A stretch of 43,895 bases of DNA from NCBI GenBank assembly GCA_003225365.1, contig QHZN01000016.1:1-43895 (forward strand), written 5' to 3'. Below the pieces are notes generated by a model that saw only the letters and a program-made list of their open reading frames with translations, had not been told where the DNA came from and ran no database searches. This document shows, piece after piece, positions 34,859 to 43,633 of the stretch. Within the stretch, counting starts at the first letter, position 1. Every line of letters starts with the position of its first letter. A program made the translations under genes and the position numbers. Source of the stretch: Acidobacteriota bacterium (GTDB lineage: Bacteria; Acidobacteriota; Terriglobia; UBA7540).

Positions 34859-36454
34859 TCACTGCTTTTCCTTGCTCACCGCGCGAAGGTGGTTGGCACC
34901 GGGTTTTTCCTGGGGCGCGCGAAGCGATTTGGAGAGTTCAGGAAAGAGAGGGATGGCTTTCTGAACTTCGGGGTCGGCGCGAGTCTCGATTTCGTCGCCC
35001 GCCGCCAGACCGAAGACCAGATTGATAACTTCCGTTCTGATCCGCACTCTCAGTCGAGCCTGGTCGGGAAACCAGTACTCGTCCGGCGTCCGAATGCCCT
35101 GGTGGTGAAGAAAATCTTTGAATTCCCCGAGCACCGCCACGTCCGGCTCGAAGGATTGATCCGGCCGCCCGTGCCGCGTCAAATATTCCGATGCGAAGTC
35201 CGTGAAGAATCCCCGGCCGTTCAGGAAAACCAGCCACGGGTCGAGAGGCGGCGAAGGGATTTCGACATCGGGAACGATGCCGCCCCCGAAAGAAAGCGGC
35301 CGGCCGGCGGCGGTGCGCGCCTCAGGACCAGCCCCTTTCGCGGCGGCCGAATTCTCTCCGCCCACCACGGCCTGTGCCAATTCCGTCCCCGGAAGCGCCC
35401 GTTGGATGGAGCGCCCCCTGGAGGTGAGGTATTGCGCCGTGATGAGCGCGAGACCGCATTTCTCGCCGATCGGGATGACGTTTTCGACCACACCCTTCCC
35501 GTACGTCGGCTCGCCCACCACAAGCGCGCGGTCGTTCTCTTCGAGCGCGGCCACCAGAATTTCCGCCGCGCTCGCGGTGTTCCCGTTCACCATGAGCAAA
35601 AGCGGAACGTCGAAGCGCTCGGCCGCAGGGGCGGTGCGGTAGGTCTTCTCGGGCACGACCCGGCCCCTGACCGTCAAGATAGGGGTGTCGGGGTTTAGAA
35701 ACAAGCTTGCGGTCTCGACGGCGGAGTTGACCATTCCGCCGGGGTTGTCCCGTAAATCGAGAATCAGTCCCTGAAGCTTTTGAGCGTCTAGGCGGTCGAG
35801 GGCTGCGGCAATCTCGGCGGGGGTCTTCTCCTCGAAGCCTGCCAGATGCACGTACGCGATACCCGGCGCGGCCATAAACGATTTGTCAACGGTTGGGAGC
35901 GCCACCTCGGCGGGATCAAGCTTGAATTCCACCGGAACGATTTTCCCGGGATGAAGCACCGCCAGCGATACGGGTTGGGAGCGCGATTTTTCGAGAAGCT
36001 CGACCAGGGATTGAAAATCCAGGCGGTCGAGGCGTGTTCCATTGACTTCCACAATCTCGTCCCCCGGACCCAGCCCCGCACGCGCGGACGGCGAGTTCTC
36101 TCGAGTCTCGAGGATGGTGACTTTTCCAGGTTGCACGTACAGGATGGAGCCGAAGCCCAGCGCCTTCCCCTGTTCCTGCTGCTTGAGCAGCTCGAACTGG
36201 TCGGGGTTGAAAAAAGACGAAAACGGGTCAAGCGTCGAGAGCATTCCGCGAACCCCGCCCTCTAGAATCGCGCGGTCCGGATCAATTGCGTCCACATAAT
36301 TCGCTTCGAGGATTCCATAAACTTCTGCGAACCTCACACTTTCTACGCTGACGGGGTCGGCGGGAATTACGGATTGGGCAAATGCGGAAGAGGCGACGGC
36401 GAGGACACTCGCGGCCAACCACCAGAGGCGCGTGGCGGAAGATTTCTTCCTCAA
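34859..36454 (-). CDS. S41 family carboxy-terminal processing protease
   Basis: This 531-residue periplasmic serine protease uses a Ser-Lys dyad. The start is TTG 36454, preceded by a purine-rich GGGAGGGGAGAG, and it opens a signal peptide (LWWLAASVLAVASSAFAQ). Longer frames up to 36565 look non-coding. An N-terminal helical region (VYGILEANYVDAIDPDRAILEGGVRGMLSTLDPFSSFF) leads to a PDZ domain (FGSILYVQPGKVTILETRENSPSARAGLGPGDEIVEVNG). The S41 core then has LQGLILDLRDNPGGMV, the nucleophile Ser in NGNTASAAEILVAAL and the Lys in GEPTYGKGVVEN. The last 150 residues extend beyond the core with a helical tail rich in charged residues. It faces the aspartic protease gene convergently. Confidence 0.9.
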   Translation of the reverse strand: MRKKSSATRLWWLAASVLAVASSAFAQSVIPADPVSVESVRFAEVYGILEANYVDAIDPDRAILEGGVRGMLSTLDPFSSFFNPDQFELLKQQEQGKALGFGSILYVQPGKVTILETRENSPSARAGLGPGDEIVEVNGTRLDRLDFQSLVELLEKSRSQPVSLAVLHPGKIVPVEFKLDPAEVALPTVDKSFMAAPGIAYVHLAGFEEKTPAEIAAALDRLDAQKLQGLILDLRDNPGGMVNSAVETASLFLNPDTPILTVRGRVVPEKTYRTAPAAERFDVPLLLMVNGNTASAAEILVAALEENDRALVVGEPTYGKGVVENVIPIGEKCGLALITAQYLTSRGRSIQRALPGTELAQAVVGGENSAAAKGAGPEARTAAGRPLSFGGGIVPDVEIPSPPLDPWLVFLNGRGFFTDFASEYLTRHGRPDQSFEPDVAVLGEFKDFLHHQGIRTPDEYWFPDQARLRVRIRTEVINLVFGLAAGDEIETRADPEVQKAIPLFPELSKSLRAPQEKPGANHLRAVSKEKQ

Positions 36455-36604
36455 GGCTGTTCTCTCCCCTCCCTTTTCACTATAACCGAGATGCGCCCCG
36501 TAGCCGGTAGGATGGCCCCCAACCCCGATGCCCTGGCCCTCGAGGCGCAGGGAAATCCCCCTCAAACATTCCTGAATTAATCAACGAACTTACAAGACCC
36601 CACA

Positions 36605-37240
36605 TTAATGGGCGAAATAAGCTCGAAGAATGTAAAAGATGCCCCAAAGGACCAGGAGGACATTCGCGATCATGAATAAGCGGCTCTTGAATTCTCGGTG
36701 GAGACCCGTTCCCCAGGCCATCACCCAGACGGAAGCGAGCGCAGCTCCGTAATAACAAAACAAGCCTGCCGCGAAGAAGGGCACGACGTGACCGTAGCCG
36801 CGCGCGCGGCCCTCGGCCAGGATTGGACCCGCGATGGTCAGCCAATAGACCCAGGTTCCCGGCGCCGCGACCTCTGCCAGCATCGCGACGGAAACGCCGC
36901 CATAGGTGAGTTCGACGGAACGCGCCAGCTCTTCCCGCTTTTTCCGCCGCGATTGGATGAGGGAATAAATCCCAAAAAGGATTGTTACCGCCCCACCCGC
37001 ATACGACACATTGTGGGCGATCCCTTGGGGATCGTGCGCGATCCGTTGAAGGATAAAGTCGTAGAAAAAAAAGGTCACGAGCAGAAGCGCCCCGTCCACC
37101 AACAGCGGCGGCCCGCAGAGGATGAAGACCGCGCGACGCCATCGGCCCAGGCCCACTTGAGCTAGGGCGAGGAAATGCAGAGGGCTGGGCAGGAGCCCGC
37201 CGACTACGCCCATTCCAGCTCCGAGCAAGAAAAGTTCCAT
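36605..37240 (-). CDS. LysE/RhtB-like membrane exporter
   Basis: This 211-residue integral membrane protein starts at ATG 37240, within a longer open frame whose upstream part is non-coding. It has about six helices: LFLLGAGMGVVGGLLPSPLHFLALAQV, AVFILCGPPLLVDGALLLVTFFFYDF, VSYAGGAVTILFGIYSLIQ, APGTWVYWLTIAGPILAE, VVPFFAAGLFCYYGAALASVWVM and a final IANVLLVLWGIFYIL. The N-terminal G.. .G.LPSPLHFLALAQVGLGRWRRA pattern and the proline in the loop after the first helix follow the LysE amino-acid exporter family, which normally shows G...PGP. Substrate unknown. It is divergent from the glycosyltransferase gene at 37460, with 219 bases between them in which no clear promoter was seen. Confidence 0.7.
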   Translation of the reverse strand: MELFLLGAGMGVVGGLLPSPLHFLALAQVGLGRWRRAVFILCGPPLLVDGALLLVTFFFYDFILQRIAHDPQGIAHNVSYAGGAVTILFGIYSLIQSRRKKREELARSVELTYGGVSVAMLAEVAAPGTWVYWLTIAGPILAEGRARGYGHVVPFFAAGLFCYYGAALASVWVMAWGTGLHREFKSRLFMIANVLLVLWGIFYILRAYFAH

Positions 37241-37459
37241 GACCGTTCCCGCACGTGGACGGCGATGCCTGATTCTCCCGCCTTTAATGAAATTCGCGGC
37301 GACCACCTGGCGCCGTTGCAAGCCGGCCTCCGCGTACATCATCGGATCATAAAAACCATTATGGACGGAGATGAGGCCTGGGAAAGAAACCCAGACTTGT
37401 TGGCTCTCGCCCCCGTTTCCAGCCGCGTTCCGATACAATGAGGCGCCACGGCCGGCCTC

Positions 37460-38608
37460 GTGTTCGAGGAAACCGGCCGGCCGGATACCTCCGTGCGGAA
37501 AAGGGTTCTCATTCTCACAGTGCGGCACGGCGCGTCGCACGAGCGCGTGGCGAAGGCTCTCCGCCAAGCGCTCCTCGACGCCGACCCGGAGCTCACGATT
37601 GACCTCGCCGACGCGCTCGAACATTCGGCTCGATGGTTCCGCCTCTACTACGACGCCTATCGGATTCCGTTGACGCTCTGGCCGGGGCTTTGGGGTTGGA
37701 TCGAGCACGCACAGCACACTCACGATTCGACCGGGCCGCGCTGGCTCTATCGCCGCGCCGCCAGGTCGCTGGCCCGCTACATCGCGGCCCTCGACCCCGC
37801 GGTCGTCGTCGCAACCGAAGTGGGCACTTGCGAACTCGCGGCTTTGATGAAGCGGGAACTGGGCGCGCGGTTCGAGCTGGTGGGGATTCCCAGCGGACTC
37901 GACGCCGATCGCCCGTGGTCGCAGCCCGAAGTGGGCCTTTACCTTGTGGCGGCGGAGGAGACGGCGCGTGAACTCGAAGCGGCCGGCGTCAGCCGCGATA
38001 GAATACAACCGACCGGGCAGCCCGTGGACCCGGCCTTCGCCACGCTTGCGGATCGGGCCCAGACTCGCCGCAAGCTTGGCTTCGAGCCTGGCGCCCAGCT
38101 ACTGCTCGTGCTTTTTGGCGGCACGGGGGCGGGGCGGCCGCGAGCGATCATCCGAGGCCTGCGGCGACTGGAGCGGCCCGCACAAGTCGTATTTATCACC
38201 GGCCGGAACCTCGACTTGGAAGAGAAAATGCGGCGCCTCGCCGAGGACCAGCCTGGCTGGCGCGTGCTCGGTTGGGTGGACAACATGCATGAGTGGATGG
38301 CCGCCGCGGACCTCGCCCTGTCGAAGCCGGGCGCGGGAACTGTCGTCGAGGCGCTCGCCTCCGGCCTGCCGCTGCTTGCTTTCGATCCCCTTCCGGGCAA
38401 CGAGCGGCGCGCCTGCGATTGGATTGAAAAACAAGGCGTGGGGCTTTGGCTTCGGAACGCGGGCGAGATCGCCCCGGCGGTCTCGCGCCTCCTCGCCGAT
38501 GCCGGCGAGCTCGCGCGCCTGCGGAGAAACGCTTTGACGCACGCCCGGCCGCGCGCCGCGCTCGACGGTGCCCGGGCGATCCTGGAATTACTCGGGCGGG
38601 CGAACTGA
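37460..38608 (+). CDS. MurG/MGDG synthase-like glycosyltransferase (GT28 type)
   Basis: This 382-residue GT-B fold enzyme probably glycosylates a lipid. The N-terminal domain shows KRVLILTVRHGASHERVAKALRQAL, in the place where MGDG synthases and UgtP have a GGGH-like nucleotide loop, then LDPAVVVATEVGTCELAALMKREL and GIPSGLDADRPW. The C-terminal domain has LLVLFGGTGAGRPRAIIRGL, VVFITGRNLDLEEKM, VLGWVDNMHEWMAAADLALSKPGAGTVVEALASGLPLLAFDPLPGNE and a trailing helix. The donor is likely a UDP-sugar. The start is GTG 37460; GTG 37493 is an alternative, and neither has a good ribosome site. The membrane protein gene follows by 39 bases in the same direction, suggesting an operon for glycolipid or glycan synthesis. 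Confidence 0.85.
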   Translation: MFEETGRPDTSVRKRVLILTVRHGASHERVAKALRQALLDADPELTIDLADALEHSARWFRLYYDAYRIPLTLWPGLWGWIEHAQHTHDSTGPRWLYRRAARSLARYIAALDPAVVVATEVGTCELAALMKRELGARFELVGIPSGLDADRPWSQPEVGLYLVAAEETARELEAAGVSRDRIQPTGQPVDPAFATLADRAQTRRKLGFEPGAQLLLVLFGGTGAGRPRAIIRGLRRLERPAQVVFITGRNLDLEEKMRRLAEDQPGWRVLGWVDNMHEWMAAADLALSKPGAGTVVEALASGLPLLAFDPLPGNERRACDWIEKQGVGLWLRNAGEIAPAVSRLLADAGELARLRRNALTHARPRAALDGARAILELLGRAN

Positions 38609-38647
38609 AACTCCGATGGACAATCAAAGAGACTGCCGGATATCGCC

Positions 38648-40192
38648 ATGACTCAAGCGCCGGATCACACTCCCCTCCTTATTCCTCGGCGTCATATATT
38701 CCTGTACCTGCTGGCGGTACTCGTCTTCGTTTACCCTTTAACATTTATCCTTCCATTCGTCCCAATCTATCAAGGGGACAACGCTCCGGTTTATTTGCTG
38801 AACGCGTCGCGCATGGTGCGGGGTGAAGTCCTCTACCGCGATTTCTTCCAGTTGACCTGGCCCGGCACAGAATGGTTTTACCTTCGGAGGTTTGTGATCT
38901 TCGGCGAGCGCGCCTGGATTCCGGCGGCGGTCTTGGTCGTCATGGGCACGGCTCTGGCCTGGGCTGGCGTCTCCGTTTCGCGGCGTGTGCTCAGCGGCGC
39001 GACAGCCTTCCTGCCGGCGACGCTTTTCCTCACCTTCGCCTTCGCGCATTGCCTTGACGCCACGCACCATTGGTTCAGCCTGGTGTTCACCTTCGCGGCT
39101 CTGGCGACCATCATCAAGGAGCGGACCGTGAAGCGCCTGATCGTTGCGGGCGCGCTCACGGGATTCGCAACGGTCTGCACGCAGACGCGCGGCGCCTTGG
39201 TGGCCGCAAGCTTCGCTGCGTTCTTGATTTGGGAATGGCGCCACAAGAAGCTCGCCGGAGATTGGCTGCTTCGCCGCGAAGCAAGCCTCATCGTGGCGTA
39301 CCTGGCCGCCTCCCTGTCCTTAATCGCTGTGCCGGTGTTACAGGCCGGGTGGAAGCCGTTCGTCGAGGACACGATCCTGTTCCCTCTTCGCTGGTATTCC
39401 TATTTCAGTCGCAACAACCTCGGCGTATACATGGCGGACGTCCCGGAATTTTCCTGGCCCGTCGAAATACCCGCGCTCGCCATCTGGTTCTTCATCCATT
39501 TGCTCACGCCGCTCGTTTACGTGCTCTTCTTCGTCCGCTACCGGCAGAGCGCCCGGAGCCGTCCCAAGGAGGCTTGGGACCGCCTGATGCTTGTGAGTTT
39601 CACCGGCCTTGCATGGTTCGCTGCCATCGCGTCGGCGCCGAACTGGTTCAAGATTGCCTCGGCCTCGCTGCCCGCGCTCATCCTCTTCGTCTACCTGCTG
39701 GGCGCGGAGGGGCAAGCAGGTAGACTCGTTCGCGGCGCGCTGTGGATGGCGGCGCTTGGGACGGCGGTGGCTTCCCCAGCGATCACGCAATTCGACTGGC
39801 ACGGAGAACTCCGAACGCCCGCCGGCCGCATCGCGCTACGCGATTCCATTCAATACGCGAAGTTCAAATGGCTCGCCCAGCATACGCACCCGGGCGAGTA
39901 CTTGTTCGAAGCCGGCGACACGGACCTCTACTTTCCGCTTGGTTTGAGAAACCCATCCGAAGTGCCCTTTCTGACTCCTGCGGACTATACGCGCCCGGAA
40001 CAAGTCAGCCGCACGCTGGCGAGCCTGGAGGCGCTCCAGGTGCGCTACATTGTCTGGTCACCCTGGCTCGATTTGCCGGACACGGCGAAGCGCTCAGGCG
40101 ACCATCTGGGCCCGCTGCGGGATCTGTTACGACGCGACTATCGGGTGGTCGAGACTTTTGAGGATGGCGACCAGGTTTGGCAGCGCAAGTAA
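38648..40192 (+). CDS. Integral membrane protein, GT-C glycosyltransferase-like
   Basis: This 514-residue polytopic membrane protein has about ten helices. The first helix (HIFLYLLAVLVFVYPLTFILPFV) is followed by a loop YQGDNAPVYLLNASRMVRGEVLYRDFFQLTWPGTEWFY. That loop resembles the Asp-containing first periplasmic loop of PMT/ArnT-type enzymes, with D..Y...A..M..G..LYRDF...PG. Helices continue through AWIPAAVLVVMGTALAWAGVSV, TAFLPATLFLTFAFAHCLD, LIVAYLAASLSLIAVPVLQ, PALAIWFFIHLLTPLVYVLFFV and FKIASASLPALILFVYLLGA. A soluble C-terminal domain follows (YILFEA-like EYLFEAGDTDLYFPLG and VRYIVWSPWLDLPD). These enzymes use a polyprenyl-linked sugar donor. The target is unknown. It is downstream of the GT28-type gene. 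Confidence 0.8.
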   Translation: MTQAPDHTPLLIPRRHIFLYLLAVLVFVYPLTFILPFVPIYQGDNAPVYLLNASRMVRGEVLYRDFFQLTWPGTEWFYLRRFVIFGERAWIPAAVLVVMGTALAWAGVSVSRRVLSGATAFLPATLFLTFAFAHCLDATHHWFSLVFTFAALATIIKERTVKRLIVAGALTGFATVCTQTRGALVAASFAAFLIWEWRHKKLAGDWLLRREASLIVAYLAASLSLIAVPVLQAGWKPFVEDTILFPLRWYSYFSRNNLGVYMADVPEFSWPVEIPALAIWFFIHLLTPLVYVLFFVRYRQSARSRPKEAWDRLMLVSFTGLAWFAAIASAPNWFKIASASLPALILFVYLLGAEGQAGRLVRGALWMAALGTAVASPAITQFDWHGELRTPAGRIALRDSIQYAKFKWLAQHTHPGEYLFEAGDTDLYFPLGLRNPSEVPFLTPADYTRPEQVSRTLASLEALQVRYIVWSPWLDLPDTAKRSGDHLGPLRDLLRRDYRVVETFEDGDQVWQRK

Positions 40193-40228
40193 CGGCGGGC
40201 TCTGACGCCCCGAAGCAAGCGCCTTGGT

Positions 40229-42907
40229 TTACTCACATCTCAGCGCTAGCATCGGATCGATTTTCGTCGCCCGCCGCGCCGGCAAAAAGGTGGCGACCAG
40301 CGCCACGCCGCTCAGCAGTGCAGCGACCCCCATATAGGTCAGCGGGTCGTCCGGAGTTACGCCATAGAGCCAGCCTGAAATGAAGCGGGCCAAAGCAATC
40401 GCAAACGGAACGCCAATGGCCAGTCCCGCCATGGTCAGTATGGCTCCCTGACCCAGCATGGAGCGAAGGACAGCCCTGGGCGGAGCTCCCAGGGCTATGC
40501 GGATGCCGATTTCGTGCGTGCGCTGGGTTACCGTGTAGGCCATTAGGCCGTATAGCCCAATCCCGGCGAGCACGAGCGCGAGCGAGGCGAAGGCGCCGAG
40601 CAGTGTCATGTAGAGTCTTGGCCGCGCCAGCTCTGCCGAGACGTACTGTTCCATGCCCTCAATAGCGGTTACAGGTTGATTGTTGTCCACCTCGTGGACC
40701 GCATGACGGATTGCAGCCACGAGTTGCTCCGGCTGACCCGCGGCGCGAACGACTACATAAGTGATGTAACCTGGCGACTGGACTTGCGCCAGGTACACGG
40801 TGGGCCGAGGCTCGGTTGTGAGCCCGTCCTGCCGGATGTCGCCTACCACGCCCACGATTCCGGTGGGAGCCGGATTGGACCAGTCACCGATAATGCGATG
40901 GCCGAGCGGATCGTCGTGGGGCAAATACTTTTTTACGAATGACTTGCTGACAACCGCTACCCGCGGGCTGTCGAACGTGTCCTGTTTGGTGAACGCGCGG
41001 CCTTGCAACAACGGGATACCCATGGAGGCGAAGTAACCGCGGCTCACAACAGCCACGTCGGTTTGGAGGTTTTCGGCAGGGGCGGGGTCAGGCTCACCGA
41101 CAAAATGGAAGGGACCTCTATTGGCCCACCCTCCGAGCGGGAGGAATTGAACGGTGCCGGCTGCGCGCACACCCGGCAAGACTTCGACCCGATCCAGGAT
41201 GTGCTCGACGAGATTCGAGCGCTGTGCCCGGTCGCCGGTGACTAACATGCGCGCCGTCAGGACATGTTCGGGTTCGAAGCCCAAGTTCACGCGCAGCAGG
41301 CGAGAGAAAGTGCGTAGCAGCAGGCCGGCACCCGCCAGCAGCACCACAGAAAGCGCCACTTCGCCGACGACGAGTGCGGCGCGCAGGCGCCGCTGGCCAC
41401 GATGGTCGCTCCCCCCACGGCCCTGCTCTTTGAGGGCTCCCAGTGGGTCAAACCGCGAGGCTTGCCAGGCGGGCGTCAGGCCGAACAGGATCGCCGACAG
41501 CAAAGAGAGCGACATCGTGAAGGCTAGAACATGAACGTCCAGATAAATCTGCTCGAGCTGTCCAAGCGAGACTGCATGTTTCGCCAGGACGAGTAGCAGC
41601 CGGCTTGCCCACAGCCCAAGAACCAGGCCCCCTGCCCCGCCGGCAGCCGACAGCAGCACGCTCTCGACGACCATCAGCTGAACCAGTCGCAGCCGCCCCG
41701 CCCCCAGCGAAGCGCGCACAGCCAATTCGCTCCGGCGCCCAATACCTCGCGTCAGCAGCAGGCTGGCCAAGTTGGCGCAAGCAATCAGCAATACGAAGGC
41801 TACAACGGCGAGTAGTGTGAGCAGCGCCGGCCGGCTCTGCTGCGCCAAGTAGTCGTGGAGATCGTGCACCGTGACGCCCCATCCCTCAAGGAAGGAGGGA
41901 TACAGGTGAGCGAGCTGGTCTTCAATCACTGTCATCTCTGCCTGCGCCGAAGAGACGGTCACCCCCGGGCGCAGCCGGCCGAAACACCGAAAGCTGCGCG
42001 ACCCGACTGCTTCAGGTTTGGCAGGGTCGAGTGGCATCGGAAGGTACACGTCCGTTTCCAGTGTCGCGACCCGGAAGCCGGTCGGCATGACGCCAATTAA
42101 GACGGTAGGCTGGCCGTTGAGATTGATGGTCTGGCCTAGGACGTTAGGGTCCGCTCCGAAACGGCTCTGCCAGTATCCATGACTCAGAATAGCGACGTTG
42201 TTCTCGCCAACGCGTGTTTCCTGATCAGTGAACGCTCGACCTAAGGCTGGCGAGCCGAAGACCTGGAATAGTCCGGACGTAGTCCACAGGCCAGAGATTT
42301 GCTCGGCCCCGTCTTGTCCTTGCGAATTGACGGGTATGGCCTGCGTAAGGACAAGGGATTCAAAGGATCGAGCGCGGTTCCGCCATTCGAGAAACTCGCT
42401 TGGAAGTACAAGTTCCAGATCATTTTGGTGCTCCTTGGGTGCGCGACTGCCAAGTACGACGAGCCGCTCCGGATGGGGGTACGGCAGCGCCTTCAGAAGT
42501 ACGCCATCAATCACGCTGAAGATCGCCGTGTTCGCGCCGATGCCGAGCGCCATTACAATAACGGCGGCAGCAGTGAAGCCCGGACTCTTCCGCAGCATCC
42601 GGATTCCGTAACGAACGTCCTGCCAGAGGCTCGCCAAAAAGTTGTTTCCCTCACCCTCGCCCGGAACAAGGGGCTCTTGCGGTACTTCCTTCTCCACGGG
42701 CCGCAGGCCGTCCGCCAATAAATTCTCGTCGCTCAGCTCTTCGAGCGCCACGCGACGGGCTTCCTCTTCTGTCGCCCCACTGACCACAAGCTCCTGGTAG
42801 CGGTCCTCCAAGTGCTGCGCCACTTCTTCAACAATCTCCGCCTCGCGCGTCGGAGGCAGTTTCAAACTCGCCAGCCGTTTGAGTATTCGTTGGCGCCAGT
42901 CATTCAT
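40229..42907 (-). CDS. ADOP-type duplicated ABC permease
   Basis: This 892-residue permease of the Acidobacterial duplicated orphan permease type has no ATPase gene beside it. A soluble N-terminal region (residues 1-90, [21 protein letters not shown] and [14 protein letters not shown]) is followed by [42 protein letters not shown]. Then come a MacB-like periplasmic domain, three helices ([48 protein letters not shown] and another), and a second copy of the FtsX/MacB unit. It ends in [36 protein letters not shown], the FtsX-type terminus. GGAGGAGGCAACT precedes the ATG. Its regulator, a PadR protein, is encoded 70 bases upstream on the same strand, the classic ADOP arrangement. Function is unknown; related proteins are thought to act in transport or stress response. 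Confidence 0.92.
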   Translation of the reverse strand: MNDWRQRILKRLASLKLPPTREAEIVEEVAQHLEDRYQELVVSGATEEEARRVALEELSDENLLADGLRPVEKEVPQEPLVPGEGEGNNFLASLWQDVRYGIRMLRKSPGFTAAAVIVMALGIGANTAIFSVIDGVLLKALPYPHPERLVVLGSRAPKEHQNDLELVLPSEFLEWRNRARSFESLVLTQAIPVNSQGQDGAEQISGLWTTSGLFQVFGSPALGRAFTDQETRVGENNVAILSHGYWQSRFGADPNVLGQTINLNGQPTVLIGVMPTGFRVATLETDVYLPMPLDPAKPEAVGSRSFRCFGRLRPGVTVSSAQAEMTVIEDQLAHLYPSFLEGWGVTVHDLHDYLAQQSRPALLTLLAVVAFVLLIACANLASLLLTRGIGRRSELAVRASLGAGRLRLVQLMVVESVLLSAAGGAGGLVLGLWASRLLLVLAKHAVSLGQLEQIYLDVHVLAFTMSLSLLSAILFGLTPAWQASRFDPLGALKEQGRGGSDHRGQRRLRAALVVGEVALSVVLLAGAGLLLRTFSRLLRVNLGFEPEHVLTARMLVTGDRAQRSNLVEHILDRVEVLPGVRAAGTVQFLPLGGWANRGPFHFVGEPDPAPAENLQTDVAVVSRGYFASMGIPLLQGRAFTKQDTFDSPRVAVVSKSFVKKYLPHDDPLGHRIIGDWSNPAPTGIVGVVGDIRQDGLTTEPRPTVYLAQVQSPGYITYVVVRAAGQPEQLVAAIRHAVHEVDNNQPVTAIEGMEQYVSAELARPRLYMTLLGAFASLALVLAGIGLYGLMAYTVTQRTHEIGIRIALGAPPRAVLRSMLGQGAILTMAGLAIGVPFAIALARFISGWLYGVTPDDPLTYMGVAALLSGVALVATFLPARRATKIDPMLALRCE

Positions 42908-42977
42908 AGTTGCCTCCTCCGCAACGCTTGAGCCTTTTCCCTCGCCACTTGCCCCTTACCACTCGCCACTGCCTTAT

Positions 42978-43331
42978 TCAGGCATGTTCAACCTCCGTGA
43001 TGCGGTTGATGGCCTCCACAAATGTTTGCCAGCCTCGACGCTGCGAGGCGAGGATTTTTCGACCCTGGGGCGTCAGGCGGTAATAGCGGCGCCGCCGCTG
43101 CCCGCTCTTTTCCACCCATCGGCCTTGAAGCCATCCGCGCTTTTCCAAGCGATAGAGCAGGGGGTAGAGCGACGCCACGTGGAAATGTACCGCCCCGCCC
43201 GAGCGCTGCTCGATGAGTTTCGAGATTTCATAACCGTGCCGAGGCCGAGCCTCCACGAGCGACAGGATCAGTAGCTCGGCACTGCCCTTTTTCCATTCGA
43301 GATCAGATGGTTTTACGTCCATATATGGCAT
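42978..43331 (-). CDS. PadR family transcriptional regulator
   Basis: This 117-residue winged-helix protein is a repressor. The PadR core is clear: WKKGSAELLILSLVEARPRHGYEISKLIEQRSGG, then VHFHVASLYPLLYRLEKRGWLQGRWVE with the DNA-contacting helix, the wing GQRRRRYYRLTPQGRKILASQ and the C-terminal helix WQTFVEAINRITEV used for dimerisation. ATG at 43331 or the in-frame ATG at 43322 could be the start. A consensus promoter overlaps the gene start and a dyad sits on the first ATG, so autorepression is likely. It presumably also controls the ADOP permease gene that follows 70 bases downstream. The 70-base gap holds a low-complexity CTCGCCACTTGCCCCTTACC run. Confidence 0.92.
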   Translation of the reverse strand: MPYMDVKPSDLEWKKGSAELLILSLVEARPRHGYEISKLIEQRSGGAVHFHVASLYPLLYRLEKRGWLQGRWVEKSGQRRRRYYRLTPQGRKILASQRRGWQTFVEAINRITEVEHA

Positions 43332-43341
43332 GGCAACATAT
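43323..43341. promoter_or_regulatory. Candidate PadR operator (ATATG-N9-CATAT)
   Basis: The inverted repeat ATATG (43323-43327) and CATAT (43337-43341), with a nine-base centre, covers the padR start codon and touches the -10 box. PadR family members often bind AT-rich dyads of this kind at their own promoter. Confidence 0.45.
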
Positions 43342-43367
43342 TACGCGTCAACGGCCGGCGGTGTCAA
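43338..43367 (-). promoter_or_regulatory. padR promoter, near-leaderless
   Basis: On the reverse strand TTGACA (43362-43367) and TAATAT (43338-43343) have 18-base spacing. Six bases separate the -10 box from the ATG at 43331, so the transcript would start at or next to the first codon. Confidence 0.6.
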
Positions 43368-43396
43368 TTGAATGTTCCGCTGTCGCGGGCAAGCTG

Positions 43397-43485
43397 CCAG
43401 CCACGGTTAAACCGGTCTTTGAATTAACCGTGGGTTCGTAAACGCGAGGAAAGCCCACGGTTGGAAGAGCGCCAACCGTGGCTAC
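43397..43485. repeat. REPIN-like doublet, first of two
   Basis: Perfect 10-bp stem CCACGGTTAA (43401-43410) with TTAACCGTGG (43424-43433), then perfect 10-bp stem CCACGGTTGG (43455-43464) with CCAACCGTGG (43472-43481), ending CTAC (43482-43485). The inner linker GTGGGTTCG...AAAGCCCAC recurs in the next doublet. Confidence 0.75.
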
Positions 43486-43499
43486 CGCAACCTGAACGG

Positions 43500-43593
43500 G
43501 TAGCCACAGTCAGCGACTTCCTGACTGTGGGTTCTCACAGACGCAAAAGCCCACGGCCAGTCCCGCGAACGCGGGACGATTGACCGTGGCTAC
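43500..43593. repeat. REPIN-like doublet, second of two
   Basis: GTAG (43500-43503), perfect 10-bp stem CCACAGTCAG (43504-43513) with CTGACTGTGG (43521-43530), a linker like the first doublet, then CCACGG (43551-43556) with CCGTGG (43584-43589) holding an inner TCCCGC/GCGGGA hairpin, ending CTAC (43590-43593). The two doublets fill most of the truB-padR gap. Confidence 0.75.
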
Positions 43594-43633
43594 TATTCCC
43601 GAAAGATTACGAGAGGACAATTACCGGGTGGCG

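Noticed and set aside
36605-38008. Very long reverse frame that would extend the LysE-like protein by 256 residues
   Set aside because: The upstream part overlaps the well-supported glycosyltransferase gene on the other strand and has no membrane or domain signal.
43397-43593. Possible CRISPR-like repeat array
   Set aside because: Units are palindromic doublets of different sequence without uniform repeats and spacers, and no cas gene is near.
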